This document shows, in pieces, positions 10,401 through 19,786 of a stretch of 64,000 bases of DNA. Both the position numbers and the translations under genes were made by a program. The DNA is taken from the NCBI RefSeq assembly GCF_040066175.1, contig NZ_JBEAAM010000002.1, positions 1-64,000 of the forward strand. Direction: 5' to 3'. The notes below the pieces were generated by a model, which did no database searches, had not been told where the DNA came from, and saw only the letters and a list, made by a program, of their open reading frames with translations. This DNA is from Solimonas sp040066175 (lineage in GTDB: Bacteria > Pseudomonadota > Gammaproteobacteria > Nevskiales > Nevskiaceae). How positions within the stretch are numbered: position 1 is the stretch's first letter; every line of letters starts with the position of its first letter.

Positions 10401-10553
10401 GTCCCACTCGTGCAGCACCTGCGCCCCGACCGGCAGCGGACAGGCCGCCCGCGCCGCGAAGGGCAGCAGTGCCGCCGACCCCGCGAGCCCCCAGATCAGC
10501 CCCGCACGAAGACCGGCTGCGGCGCGCGATCGCGACCCCAACATACGACCCAT
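4401..10553 (-). CDS. double subtilisin-like (S8) protease with two PKD/GlyGly-CTERM units in one ORF
   Basis: A 2050-residue ORF made of two full exoproteases. Unit 1 (about 1-1011) has a signal peptide ending near ARAAC, a beta-sandwich, and an S8 domain with Asp near 190 (DIDSGIN), His near 287 (SAHGVGTSS) and Ser near 438 (GGTSFSTP). It continues with a Ca-binding thrombospondin-3-like repeat (DSDGDDVVDGIDNCP), PKD repeats, and a complete GlyGly-CTERM (RRGGGALGW, hydrophobic span, LRRR). Unit 2 follows without a stop. It starts with what looks like a former signal peptide (AVLGALALTAALVAGPAAA), then a beta-sandwich, S8 triad Asp near 1204 (VIDTGIN), His near 1309 (DTHGVG) and Ser near 1458 (GGTSFATP), the same Ca-repeat and PKD block, and a second GlyGly-CTERM near the C terminus. 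Both triads are intact. The PKD/CTERM blocks are nearly identical in DNA. An internal GTG at 7505-7507 could start unit 2 alone, but it has no clear ribosome-binding site. Secreted endopeptidase activity is expected from the family. Substrates are unknown. Confidence 0.85.
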   Translation of the reverse strand: MGRMLGSRSRAAAGLRAGLIWGLAGSAALLPFAARAACPLPVGAQVLHEWDVQIGPSAPVASSSTSAPEAFTLPAGCAASSMTVRIEWDVAANDLDLDVLLPSGEKVSAAHYQTSGQPVEEAAIPDPRAGQYSATVKGWLNAPTTVHGKVSVTITGDAQPGDGGGSGGGTPPAAIVSDPLRPRVIVADIDSGINPYHAYYYAGSEIYPNSAPSSVTQEVLDAFGVEPDNVVQLTRTGVLANDLAADAAFWSRVQRGKAYHFKGTNIIAISYAGTGLAPLVPTTAKSAHGVGTSSAVLRANPDAVIVFVETEGALGNDTAHEFAFLHPNVDIVTTSYGVSIPQTGFPLPETRAFHVTYQGVVEKGKLHFSSGGNGPGLTPLRAGAGPWWSIGVGGIEEDSSEGDTLISGVFPDFVSDFTQPLAYCMDCEAGTQSVGGTSFSTPRAAGVASRVLLEARRRVGHAGGIRAVDGGLPLMAQGKGFAISNWMLRRALEQAAWIPGLAEYDPVQGVFDLGGLPINPVAPWLQIAWGDLTAKPEKGVVPKALGHLNLGMTLNSKSVGYCDFQTAIIQERKLYWDHLAPFLPGVLGGDPTGNTPAQDPFIYCDSTLGQPAPNDSGGHPVDSDGDDVVDGIDNCPTVANASQADADADGIGDACDSDTGGGGGGNDPLAVTLSASHSKPANADGSYTVNGSDPLIVTFTAAASGGPDANYRYTFNFGDGSYAGPQSANSAQHSYAYANQDGYRVTVVVTDASATQSAVSNTILIRTTTQVIVTGNNGTVASLVVNPTSGTAPLTVTADATGSTHASGTVSTDYVFDFGEGAPVTNGSGTASHVYTVPQQQTYTVRVTVTDKDGSGAVLGSATATQDVVVNPGNRLTALLSVNPTTADVGQIITFDGCHSFAGDGHSITRYTLDPGDGTPVIVHDVTAPVSCANGHNDASVFQHAYGQGGSYTPTLTVYDETGAFAKASAGGVTIRTVPGPGTGGTSNSGVAPRRGGGALGWITLLPLALAGLRRRAVLGALALTAALVAGPAAARSATPASGTLSESNPVLSFSGTTPAGVNPIGDTGRYPCLNASVECDRFQATITLSDAYLAAHPQARIRVTLNWEFAEDDYDLYVTKAAGGEVVAASATDNSPEMVEIPAAAGSVTYNVDIVPYTAYLNSYSGTVELLSGSEGGGGGGGGGAGGGGSAAAPADIDAPRVVVAVIDTGINPYHAHYRAGSAIYPPGHPPHAVTLPVLAEFGIASKPECWITLTRTGDAQADYDADVASGLWDRAAQCDVVWFTGTNILAKTFSPGGRPYLPNSESDTHGVGTSSAVLAANPDAVLLFLEGTSTAAEEYAMTHPAVDIISTSYGPIGSLPIPEHLGKSFTGTYQYGKLHFGACDNSPSTAMQDGTCGPWWSVGIAGIEETQDNEPHSSSTGRQPMSGTFPDFIADFTQTLPYCAYCQDRYDDDVGGTSFATPRSAGTASKVLLAARQLLDYRGGVFRGPGGNLMAAGRVDGRTVAFSNWRLRRALEEAAWVPGLDDYDPTAAPSEFLPGYPIPPVAPWAFIGWGVLSPRPDTGVVARSLTQLGVLTGSVPAKDAGFCQFQNGLIAVRKFYWDYVAVLSETYLDPPSPDPYLYCDSAAALLADVDDTPQDSDGDGIADATDNCPTVANASQADADADGIGDACDSDTGGGGGGNDPLAVTLSASHSKPANADGSYTVNGSDPLIVTFTAAASGGPDANYRYTFNFGDGSYAGPQSANSAQHSYAYANQDGYRVTVVVTDASATQSAVSNTILIRTTTQVIVTGNNGTVASLVVNPTSGTAPLTVTADATGSTHASGTVSTDYVFDFGEGAPVTNGSGTASHVYTVPQQQTYTVRVTVTDKDGSGAVLGSATATQDVVVNPGNRLTALLSVNPTTADVGQIITFDGCHSFAGDGHSITRYTLDPGDGTPVIVHDVTAPVSCANGHNDASVFQHAYGQGGSYTPTLTVYDETGAFAKASAGGVTIRTVPGPGTGGTSNSGVAPRRGGGALGWITLLPLALAGLRRRKDARRRLRVGETPTA
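4411..4425 (-). promoter_or_regulatory. palindromic operator-like site upstream of the BNR/PKD exoprotein
   Basis: TGTCGGGG-TTT-CCCCGACA is a perfect inverted repeat (about 4407-4425) located 175 nt upstream of the start at 4236. It overlaps the last codons of the subtilase ORF. Its core GGGGTTTCCC resembles the GGGGATTCCC motif before the TonB receptor genes. There is no T-run, so a terminator is less likely. The binding protein is unknown. Confidence 0.4.
4459..5600. repeat. direct repeat copy 1 (PKD/GlyGly-CTERM block)
   Basis: Bases 4459-5600 match 7516-8657 at a constant offset of 3057. Reading the two copies against each other line by line, I find one difference (A at 4530, G at 7587). 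Identity stops sharply at both ends, and a mismatch at 4458/7515 marks one edge. The repeat encodes identical protein: part of the Ca-binding repeat, the PKD repeats and the sorting signal up to GLRRR. Confidence 0.97.
7516..8657. repeat. direct repeat copy 2 (PKD/GlyGly-CTERM block)
   Basis: Partner of the copy at 4459-5600. The distal edge is at 8657/8658, after which the two protease units diverge to ordinary paralogue level. Identity this high beside diverged catalytic domains points to recent gene conversion or unequal crossing-over, or to an assembly effect. Confidence 0.97.
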
Positions 10554-10711
10554 GGCTCTTCCCCGATCCCCGAATCCGGAGCGCCCTGGCAGACCACACG
10601 GTGACGCCGGTGGCTGCGGATCGCTCCTGTAAGTAATGGCTGACGGGACTGTAGGAAGGTCGCGCGACGCGGAGCAATAGGAACTTTTCCCCAGTTCGAG
10701 CCATCGTCTGG

Positions 10712-10726
10712 GGGTTTTCCGTCAGC
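10712..10726 (-). promoter_or_regulatory. operator-like motif in the subtilase/phosphoesterase divergent region
   Basis: GGGTTTTCCGTCAGC (forward strand) matches the TonB-receptor motif GGGGATTCCCTCAGC at 12 of 15 positions, in the same orientation relative to the leftward gene. It lies about 160 nt before the subtilase start at 10553 and about 100 nt before the phosphoesterase start at 10829, so it could act on either. No convincing -10/-35 pair was found beside it. Confidence 0.4.
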
Positions 10727-10828
10727 CGCGGCGCCCCCCCCGCGGCCGGACTCGTCCGTCATGACGATGTCATGCGGGCTGCCTATGCTGCAGCGTTGAG
10801 CTTCACGACGAATACAGACAGGAAAGCC

Positions 10829-12121
10829 ATGCATCGCACCGTACTCGCCGGCGCCGGCGCTCTGCTGCTCGCCGCCTGCAGCGCCAGCGGCCCGTCCGGC
10901 GGCCTGCCGGACCCCAAGAACTGCGTCGCCAGCGGCACCGAGGACCAGCCGCCGCCGATCGGCCACGTGTTCGTGATCATGCTGGAGAACAAGGGCTACG
11001 ACGAAACCTTCGGGCCCGGCTCGCCGGCGGTGTATCTGCGCGAGACGCTGATGCCGCTGGGCCAGATGCTGCCGAACTACCACGGCACCGGCCACAACTC
11101 GACGACGAATTACGTGGCGATGGTGTCCGGCCAGTCGGCCAACCTGATGACGCAGGGCGACTGCATCGCCAGCTTCGCGCCGTGGACGCCGACCAACCCG
11201 GCGAACGGCGGAGCGCTGTTCGGCGAGTACGCGCAGGCGATCGGCCAGGGCTGCGTCTATCCGGCCAACGTGCCGACCGTGTTCGACGAACTCGACCTGA
11301 CCGGCAAGACCTGGGCCGGCTGGATGCAGGACATGCAGTTCGAGCTCAAGGGCGATCCCGGCCGCGATCCGGCGCGACCCAAGCCGGGCACGCCGGAGGC
11401 GAGCTGCATCCAGCCCGAGATCTCGTACACCGCGCCGGACCAGACCAACGGCTCGGACGCGACCGAGCAGTACTCGGCGCGCCACAACCCTTTCGTGTTC
11501 TTCGAGTCGCTGATCGGCACCGAGGAGACCGCGGCGGCACGCGCGCGCTGCGACGCCGGCGTGCTCGACCTCGAGCGCCTGCGCACGGCGCTGCGCGCGG
11601 TCGGCACCACGCCCAACTTCAACTTCATCGTGCCGGACAACTGCCACAACGCCCACGATCCGAGCTGTTCGGACGGCGGCGACGGCGGCCTCAAGCGCGC
11701 CGACGAGTTCCTCAGGGAATGGGTGCCGCTGATCCTCGCGTCGCCGGCCTACCAGCAGGACGGCCTGCTGATCATCGTCGCCGACGAGGCCAACATCGCC
11801 AACCCGGCCGATCCCGACCTGGCCGCGGCCTGCTGCGGACAGGAACTGCATCCCGGTCCGAACACGCCGCTGCCCGGCATCGTCGGCCCCGGCGGCGGCC
11901 GGCAGGGCGCGCTGGTGATCTCGCGCTACACGCAGCCGGGCAGCGTCAACCCGACGCCGTACAACCACTTCGGCTTCCTGCGCTCGGTCGAGAACATCTT
12001 CGGCCTCGACCAGATCGACCTCGACGCCAAGCCCGACGACGGCTACCTCGGCTACGCCGGCCTGCCGGCGAGCGCAGGCATGCATGCCTTCGGCGCCGAC
12101 GTCTATAACTGCGGCGGGTGA
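10829..12121 (+). CDS. secreted phosphoesterase family lipoprotein (acid phosphatase/phospholipase C type)
   Basis: 430 aa from ATG 10829, preceded by AGGAAA. A lipoprotein signal is visible (LLLAACS), so the protein is probably anchored to a membrane after export. The segment VFVIMLENKGYDETFG followed by LPNYHGTGHNSTTNYVAMVSGQ is typical of the PF04185 phosphoesterase family (AcpA and bacterial phospholipases C), which holds metal ions in an alkaline-phosphatase-like fold. The motifs FIVPDNCHNAHD and LIIVADEA are also family-like, as is YNHFGFLRSVENIFGL near the C terminus. Substrate (phosphomonoester or phospholipid) cannot be told from sequence. The stop codon overlaps the GTG start of the next gene, so the two are translationally coupled. 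Confidence 0.85.
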   Translation: MHRTVLAGAGALLLAACSASGPSGGLPDPKNCVASGTEDQPPPIGHVFVIMLENKGYDETFGPGSPAVYLRETLMPLGQMLPNYHGTGHNSTTNYVAMVSGQSANLMTQGDCIASFAPWTPTNPANGGALFGEYAQAIGQGCVYPANVPTVFDELDLTGKTWAGWMQDMQFELKGDPGRDPARPKPGTPEASCIQPEISYTAPDQTNGSDATEQYSARHNPFVFFESLIGTEETAAARARCDAGVLDLERLRTALRAVGTTPNFNFIVPDNCHNAHDPSCSDGGDGGLKRADEFLREWVPLILASPAYQQDGLLIIVADEANIANPADPDLAAACCGQELHPGPNTPLPGIVGPGGGRQGALVISRYTQPGSVNPTPYNHFGFLRSVENIFGLDQIDLDAKPDDGYLGYAGLPASAGMHAFGADVYNCGG

Positions 12122-14673
12122 AAAGCAGACATGTGCCGGCGGCGCTGGCCGCCGGTGCTTTGCTGACGACGCTGTGGGGCTGTTCGGCGCGCGAGGACGC
12201 TGCCAGCCAAAGTGCAGTGCTCGACGGCTACCGCCGCATCGCCGCGGCCGCCTACGCGGATTCGCTGACGTCCGCCGAGGCGCTGCTGGCCACGACGCGC
12301 CGCTTCGTCGCGCAGCCGGACGCGGCCGGGCTCGAAGCAGCACGCGCCGCCTGGATCGCCGCGCGCCGTCCCTACGCGCAGACCGAGGCGCTGCGCTTCG
12401 GCAACTGGGTCGTCGATGACTGGGAAACGCAGGTCAATGCCTGGCCGCTCGACGAAGGGCTGATCGACTACGTCGAGGACGGCTATGCGCCGTCGGACGA
12501 CAACCCGCTGGCACGCGCCGACCTGGTTCACGCCGACGCAGTGAGGCTCGGCACCACGCGCATCGACACGACGCAGTTCAACCCGGCGCTGCTCGTGCAC
12601 CTGCAGCGCCTGGCGCCGGTGGAGACCTCGGTCGCGGTCGGCTACCACGCCATCGAATTCCTGCTGTGGGGCCAGGATCGCAGCGCGGACGGACCGGGTG
12701 ACCGGCCGTGGACCGACTACGCGCTGAGCGATGAGCTCTGCACCGACGGCCGGCACCGCGCCGCGTCCGCACAGGTCTGCCGGCGCCGCGCCGACTACCT
12801 GCTCGCCGTCGTCGAACTGCTGATCAGCGATCTGCGCGACATGCAGCGCCACTGGACCGACGACGTCGGCAGCTACGGCATGCGCCTGGTGCGCGGCGCG
12901 CCGCGCGAGGGCCTGCGCCGCATGCTGTTCGGCCTGAGCAGCCTCGCTGCCGTGGAGATGGCCGGCGAGCGCATCGAGGTCGCCTTGCACACGCGGGCGC
13001 AGGAGGAGGAGCAGGACTGCTTCAGCGACCAGACGCACGATTCGCTGCGCCACAACCTGCTCGGCATCGCCAATTTCTGGACCGGCACCTATCGCCGCAG
13101 CGACGGGTCGGTGCTGGAGGTACCAAGCCTGCGCACGCTGATCGCCGCGCGCGACACCGCGCAGGCCCGGCGCATCGATGCCGGCCTCGCCGCGGCGCGG
13201 GAGGCCGCCGCGCGCATCGGCGGCCCCTTCGACCGCATGATCCTCGATGAGGGTCCCGACGGCGGCCGCGCACGGCTGCGAACGCTGGCCGACGCGCTGC
13301 GTGCGCTCGCCGCCGAGATCGAACGCGCCGGCGTCGTGCTGCAACTCGGACCGCTCAATCCGGCCAGCACGGCGCCGGCGCAGCCCGCGCCCGGCGGCGC
13401 GACGACGGCGCTCAAGCGTTCGCCCGACGAGACGCTCGAACGCGACGCCTTCTCGCAGCCGGCCGCGAACCTCGACGCCGCGGGCCGCGCGCGCTTCATG
13501 GTCGGCAACAGTTTCTTCACGACACCCTGGGTCGCCGCGCCGGCGAGCACGACGGCGCGCGACGGCCTCGGTCCGCTGTACAACGCCTCGGCCTGCCAGC
13601 ACTGCCACATCCGCGACGGCCGCGGCCACCCGCCCGATGCGCAGCGCGCCGACGCCAGCGGCGCGCTGCTGCGCATCGCCACCGGCAGCGGCGACGCGGA
13701 CCCGGTCTATGGCCGCCAGATCCAGGACCGCGGCATTGCCGGTGTCGCCGCCGAGGCGCGCATCGCGCTGCGCTGGGAAGCGCACGACGTCACGCTCGGC
13801 GACGGCACGCAGGTCGCGCTGCGCCGCCCCGTCGTCACGCTGGAGCACCTCGCGTATGGGCCACCGTCGGCGCCGCTGCGTCACTCGCTGCGCATCGCCC
13901 CGCCGATGATCGGCCTGGGGCTGCTCGAGGCGATCGACGCCGCCGACATCCGCGCCGGCGCCGATCCGCAGGACCGCGACGGCGACGGCATCTCCGGCCG
14001 CGTCAACCGGCTCGACGCCGCCGGCACCATCGGCCGCTTCGGCTGGAAGGCCGCGCAGCCGGGCGTGCGCGACCAGGTCGTCAGCGCGCTGCGCAACGAC
14101 ATGGGCCTGACCACCACGCCGGGCGAACCACAACTGTGCACCCCCGCGCAGACCGACTGCCTGCGCGCCACGGCCGGCGGCGATCCGGAAGTCGCCGCGG
14201 ACATCCTCGACGCGCTGGTGTTCTACGCCAGTCACCTCGCCGTGCCGGCGCGGCGCTGGCAGGACGCGCGCGAGGTACGCGACGGCGAGCGCCTGTTCCA
14301 CGACCTCGGCTGCGCCGCCTGTCACCGCCCGCAGTGGCGCACTTCCCGGCAGGCCGCGTCCGCCGCGCTCGCCGATCAGGTCATCGCGCCCTACACCGAC
14401 CTGCTGCTGCACGACCTCGGCGAGGGCCTCGCCGACGGCGTGCGCGAGGGCGATGCCGACGGCCGCGAGTGGCGCACGCCGCCGCTGTGGGGCCTGCACC
14501 TGACCAAGGCGGTGAGCGGCGCCGAGGCCGGCTTCCTGCACGACGGCCGCGCGCGCACGCTCGAAGAAGCGATCCTCTGGCACGGCGGCGAGGCGCAGGC
14601 CGCGCAGGCCGCCTACCGCGCGCTGCCCAAGATGCAGCGCGACGCGCTGGTCTGGTTCCTCAAGTCGCTGTGA
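12118..14673 (+). CDS. imelysin (M75-like) - di-haem cytochrome oxidoreductase fusion lipoprotein
   Basis: 851 aa starting at a GTG inside GTGA, which overlaps the upstream stop. The N terminus has a lipobox-like end (TTLWGC). Residues about 30-430 are an imelysin/IrpA-like helical domain with the signature GYHAIEFLLWG, the GxHxxE motif of M75 proteins involved in periplasmic iron handling. Residues about 440-850 match the DHOR/DUF1111 thiol-oxidoreductase family, with two c-type haem sites: CQHCH near 493 and CAACH near 731. In other proteobacteria, imelysin and DHOR proteins are usually separate neighbouring genes of an iron-regulated cluster, so the fusion tells of a joint role in periplasmic iron or redox processing. 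Exact chemistry is unknown. Confidence 0.85.
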   Translation: MKSRHVPAALAAGALLTTLWGCSAREDAASQSAVLDGYRRIAAAAYADSLTSAEALLATTRRFVAQPDAAGLEAARAAWIAARRPYAQTEALRFGNWVVDDWETQVNAWPLDEGLIDYVEDGYAPSDDNPLARADLVHADAVRLGTTRIDTTQFNPALLVHLQRLAPVETSVAVGYHAIEFLLWGQDRSADGPGDRPWTDYALSDELCTDGRHRAASAQVCRRRADYLLAVVELLISDLRDMQRHWTDDVGSYGMRLVRGAPREGLRRMLFGLSSLAAVEMAGERIEVALHTRAQEEEQDCFSDQTHDSLRHNLLGIANFWTGTYRRSDGSVLEVPSLRTLIAARDTAQARRIDAGLAAAREAAARIGGPFDRMILDEGPDGGRARLRTLADALRALAAEIERAGVVLQLGPLNPASTAPAQPAPGGATTALKRSPDETLERDAFSQPAANLDAAGRARFMVGNSFFTTPWVAAPASTTARDGLGPLYNASACQHCHIRDGRGHPPDAQRADASGALLRIATGSGDADPVYGRQIQDRGIAGVAAEARIALRWEAHDVTLGDGTQVALRRPVVTLEHLAYGPPSAPLRHSLRIAPPMIGLGLLEAIDAADIRAGADPQDRDGDGISGRVNRLDAAGTIGRFGWKAAQPGVRDQVVSALRNDMGLTTTPGEPQLCTPAQTDCLRATAGGDPEVAADILDALVFYASHLAVPARRWQDAREVRDGERLFHDLGCAACHRPQWRTSRQAASAALADQVIAPYTDLLLHDLGEGLADGVREGDADGREWRTPPLWGLHLTKAVSGAEAGFLHDGRARTLEEAILWHGGEAQAAQAAYRALPKMQRDALVWFLKSL

Positions 14674-14697
14674 CGCGCAGGCCGCCGCGCGGCCGAC

Positions 14698-16584
<1,887 letters not shown>

Positions 16585-16635
16585 GACGACTCTCGAATCT
16601 GGCGATGAAAGGCGCCAGGCGCATGCGCGGCCCTG

Positions 16636-16712
16636 CAGCCTTCCCTCGCCCAATGGGCCAGGTTCCAAGGGTCTGTTCTCAGCCCGCCGCACGGCAGGCA
16701 CCCCCGGCTTAG
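16636..16712 (-). promoter_or_regulatory. TPP (THI-element) riboswitch
   Basis: On the minus strand the leader of thiC reads CCGGGGGTGCC, then GGCTGAGA, GACCC, GGAACCTG, and finally GGCGAGGGAAGGCT. These are the conserved blocks of the TPP aptamer in the correct order (GGGGUGC, CUGAGA, ACCC, GAACCUGA-like, GCGNAGGGA). The element ends about 50 nt before the ATG, so control is probably at the ribosome-binding site or by an overlapping termination structure. Confidence 0.93.
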
Positions 16713-16775
16713 GCGGCTAGTGTAGCCAGTTTGCGGCGCGTCGCCGGCGGCGCAGTCCTGGGGCATCATTGCCGC

Positions 16776-17426
16776 ATGCGCACGATTCCTTGCCCCGGCC
16801 GGTGGTTGCTGTCCGCGATCGCCGTCGCGCTGCTCGGCGCCTGCGCCACGCTCAACGAGAGCGAGTGCCGCAGCGGCGACTGGCGCCAGATCGGCTACAC
16901 CGACGGCCTCAAGGGCCGGCCTTCTTCACGCTTCGCCGAACACCAGAAAGCCTGCGGCGAATACGGCATCGCCGCGGAGGAGATCGGCTGGAAGCTGGGC
17001 TATGCCGAAGGCCAGGCGCTGTACTGCACGGCGGACAACGGCTATCTGCAGGGCCGCAACGGCAACGGCTACGCGGATGTCTGTCCGCCGGCGACGGACC
17101 GCCTGTTCCGGCCGGCCTACGACGACGGGCGCCGCGTCTTCGAGCAGCGCGTCCACCTCGACGAGGTGATCCGCCAGCTCAAGGACATCGGCGGCCGGCT
17201 CGCCGAGGACGACCGCCGCAGCCGCGACTACCTCGACGCCGTCCGTGACGGCAGGACGCCGCCGAACAAGCCGCAACTGCTCGGCCGCGACGAGCGCGAG
17301 CGGCTGGAGCGCGAGTACGCACGGCTGGACCGCGATTACGCCGAATCGCTGGCGCGCATCGAACGCGCGGATGCCGACCTGAGCGCCCGCTACGCCGTCG
17401 CGCCGGCGAACTACCGCGACCGCTGA
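16776..17426 (+). CDS. DUF2799 family lipoprotein
   Basis: 216 aa. Start ATG 16776 gives a typical lipoprotein signal peptide ending in LLGAC. The mature part carries the DUF2799 pattern: a short cysteine-containing stretch (ECRSGDWRQIGYTDG), HQKACGEYGI, GYAEGQALYC and YADVCPP. The C-terminal third is a charged helical segment (near residues 130-205) likely to form a coiled coil. No function is known for this family. The gene stands alone, convergent with the di-iron gene (stops separated by one base). Confidence 0.85.
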   Translation: MRTIPCPGRWLLSAIAVALLGACATLNESECRSGDWRQIGYTDGLKGRPSSRFAEHQKACGEYGIAAEEIGWKLGYAEGQALYCTADNGYLQGRNGNGYADVCPPATDRLFRPAYDDGRRVFEQRVHLDEVIRQLKDIGGRLAEDDRRSRDYLDAVRDGRTPPNKPQLLGRDERERLEREYARLDRDYAESLARIERADADLSARYAVAPANYRDR

Positions 17427-17427
17427 T

Positions 17428-18636
<1,209 letters not shown>

Positions 18637-18647
18637 GTCATCTCTCC

Positions 18648-19703
18648 TCAAGCATCCACGGTGATGGGGGTGGTCGCGCAGGCCGAGCAGGCCAGCGTGT
18701 AGCCGGCGCTGCGCTCCTCCGGCGTCAGGCAGTTGGGTTCGTCGAGGCGCACCTGGCCATCGACGATGCGGACCTTGCAGTGTCCGCAGCCGCCGACGGT
18801 GCAGCTGAAGTCGAGCCGCAGACCGGCCCGCGTGCCCGCTTCGAGAATGGTTTCGCCCGGCTGCTGCGTCACGGTGCGCTCGGAGCGGCGGAAGAAGATG
18901 TCCTGCGGCTCGGTCGGTCGCGGCTGGTGGCGCGGCGCCGGGACGAAGCGTTCGCGACGGATGCGCGCCGGATCGAAGCCGGCGGCGCGCAGGCCGGCGT
19001 CCGCGGCGTCCATCAAGGCCTGCGGCCCGCACAGATAGACGACACCCTGCGCATCCGGCCGCAGCAATCCGGCTAGCGTTGCTGCGTCGGGACGGCCGGT
19101 ATCGGCGGTGAACACCGGCGTGTACTCGAGCGCGGCGTAGCGCAGCGCCAGCGCCTCCAGGCGCTCGTGGAAGATCGCATGGGCACGGTCGCGGTTGACC
19201 GTCACCAGCCGCACCGGGCGTGTCGGCTGCTGCGCCAGCGCGGTCTCGACCAGGCTGATCACCGGCGTGATGCCGCTGCCGCCGGCGAGCAGGACCAGCG
19301 GTCCGCTGTGCCCGGCATCGAGCGTGAAATCGCCCCCCGGCCCGATGACGCGGTAGCGGTCGCCGACCTTGAGTTGCTGCGCGATGTAGCGGGACACGCG
19401 GCCGTCCGGCAGCAGCTTGATCGTGCAGGACAGCGCCCCGCCCTCGGCACTGCTCAGGCTGTAGGCGCGGCGTTCCTCGGCACCGTCGATCGTGAAGCAG
19501 TGGGTCAGGTACTGGCCGGCCCGGAACGGCAGCGTGCGCCCATCCTCGGGCGCGACGGTGAGCGTCACCGCATCCTCGGTTTCCCGGCGCAGCGCGGTGA
19601 CGCGCACCCAGCGCGGCGGCGCGACCGGCGCGTGCAAGGACCAGCGCCGCGCCGGACCGCCCGGACGCGGAAGAATGATGCGACGCGAATGCGATCCCAA
19701 CAT
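18648..19703 (-). CDS. ferredoxin reductase-like protein (FAD/NAD(P) domain plus C-terminal 2Fe-2S ferredoxin)
   Basis: 351 aa. Domains in order: an FNR-type FAD-binding barrel with RAYSLSS (near residue 87), an NAD(P)-binding domain with GGSGITP (near 150) and YLCGPQALMD, and a plant-type ferredoxin domain with CTVGGCGHC (Cx4CxxC) and a fourth Cys in LACSAC. This is the architecture of reductases serving di-iron hydroxylases and desaturases. It is the first gene of a two-gene operon with the di-iron protein. The long N terminus before the barrel (about 25 aa) leaves the start slightly uncertain. Confidence 0.9.
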   Translation of the reverse strand: MLGSHSRRIILPRPGGPARRWSLHAPVAPPRWVRVTALRRETEDAVTLTVAPEDGRTLPFRAGQYLTHCFTIDGAEERRAYSLSSAEGGALSCTIKLLPDGRVSRYIAQQLKVGDRYRVIGPGGDFTLDAGHSGPLVLLAGGSGITPVISLVETALAQQPTRPVRLVTVNRDRAHAIFHERLEALALRYAALEYTPVFTADTGRPDAATLAGLLRPDAQGVVYLCGPQALMDAADAGLRAAGFDPARIRRERFVPAPRHQPRPTEPQDIFFRRSERTVTQQPGETILEAGTRAGLRLDFSCTVGGCGHCKVRIVDGQVRLDEPNCLTPEERSAGYTLACSACATTPITVDA

Positions 19704-19786
19704 GCCCGACCCTGTTCTGCGAACTCGCCGGCCCCGACTATGGCGGTGACCGCGCCCGCAGTCAACCGATCGTTCAATTACTCCCG

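Noticed and set aside
7722..10604. Long plus-strand open frame antisense to the subtilase gene, and its twin at 4665-7517
   Set aside because: Low-complexity His/Arg/Val composition and no ribosome-binding site. The twin copies simply mirror the direct repeat.
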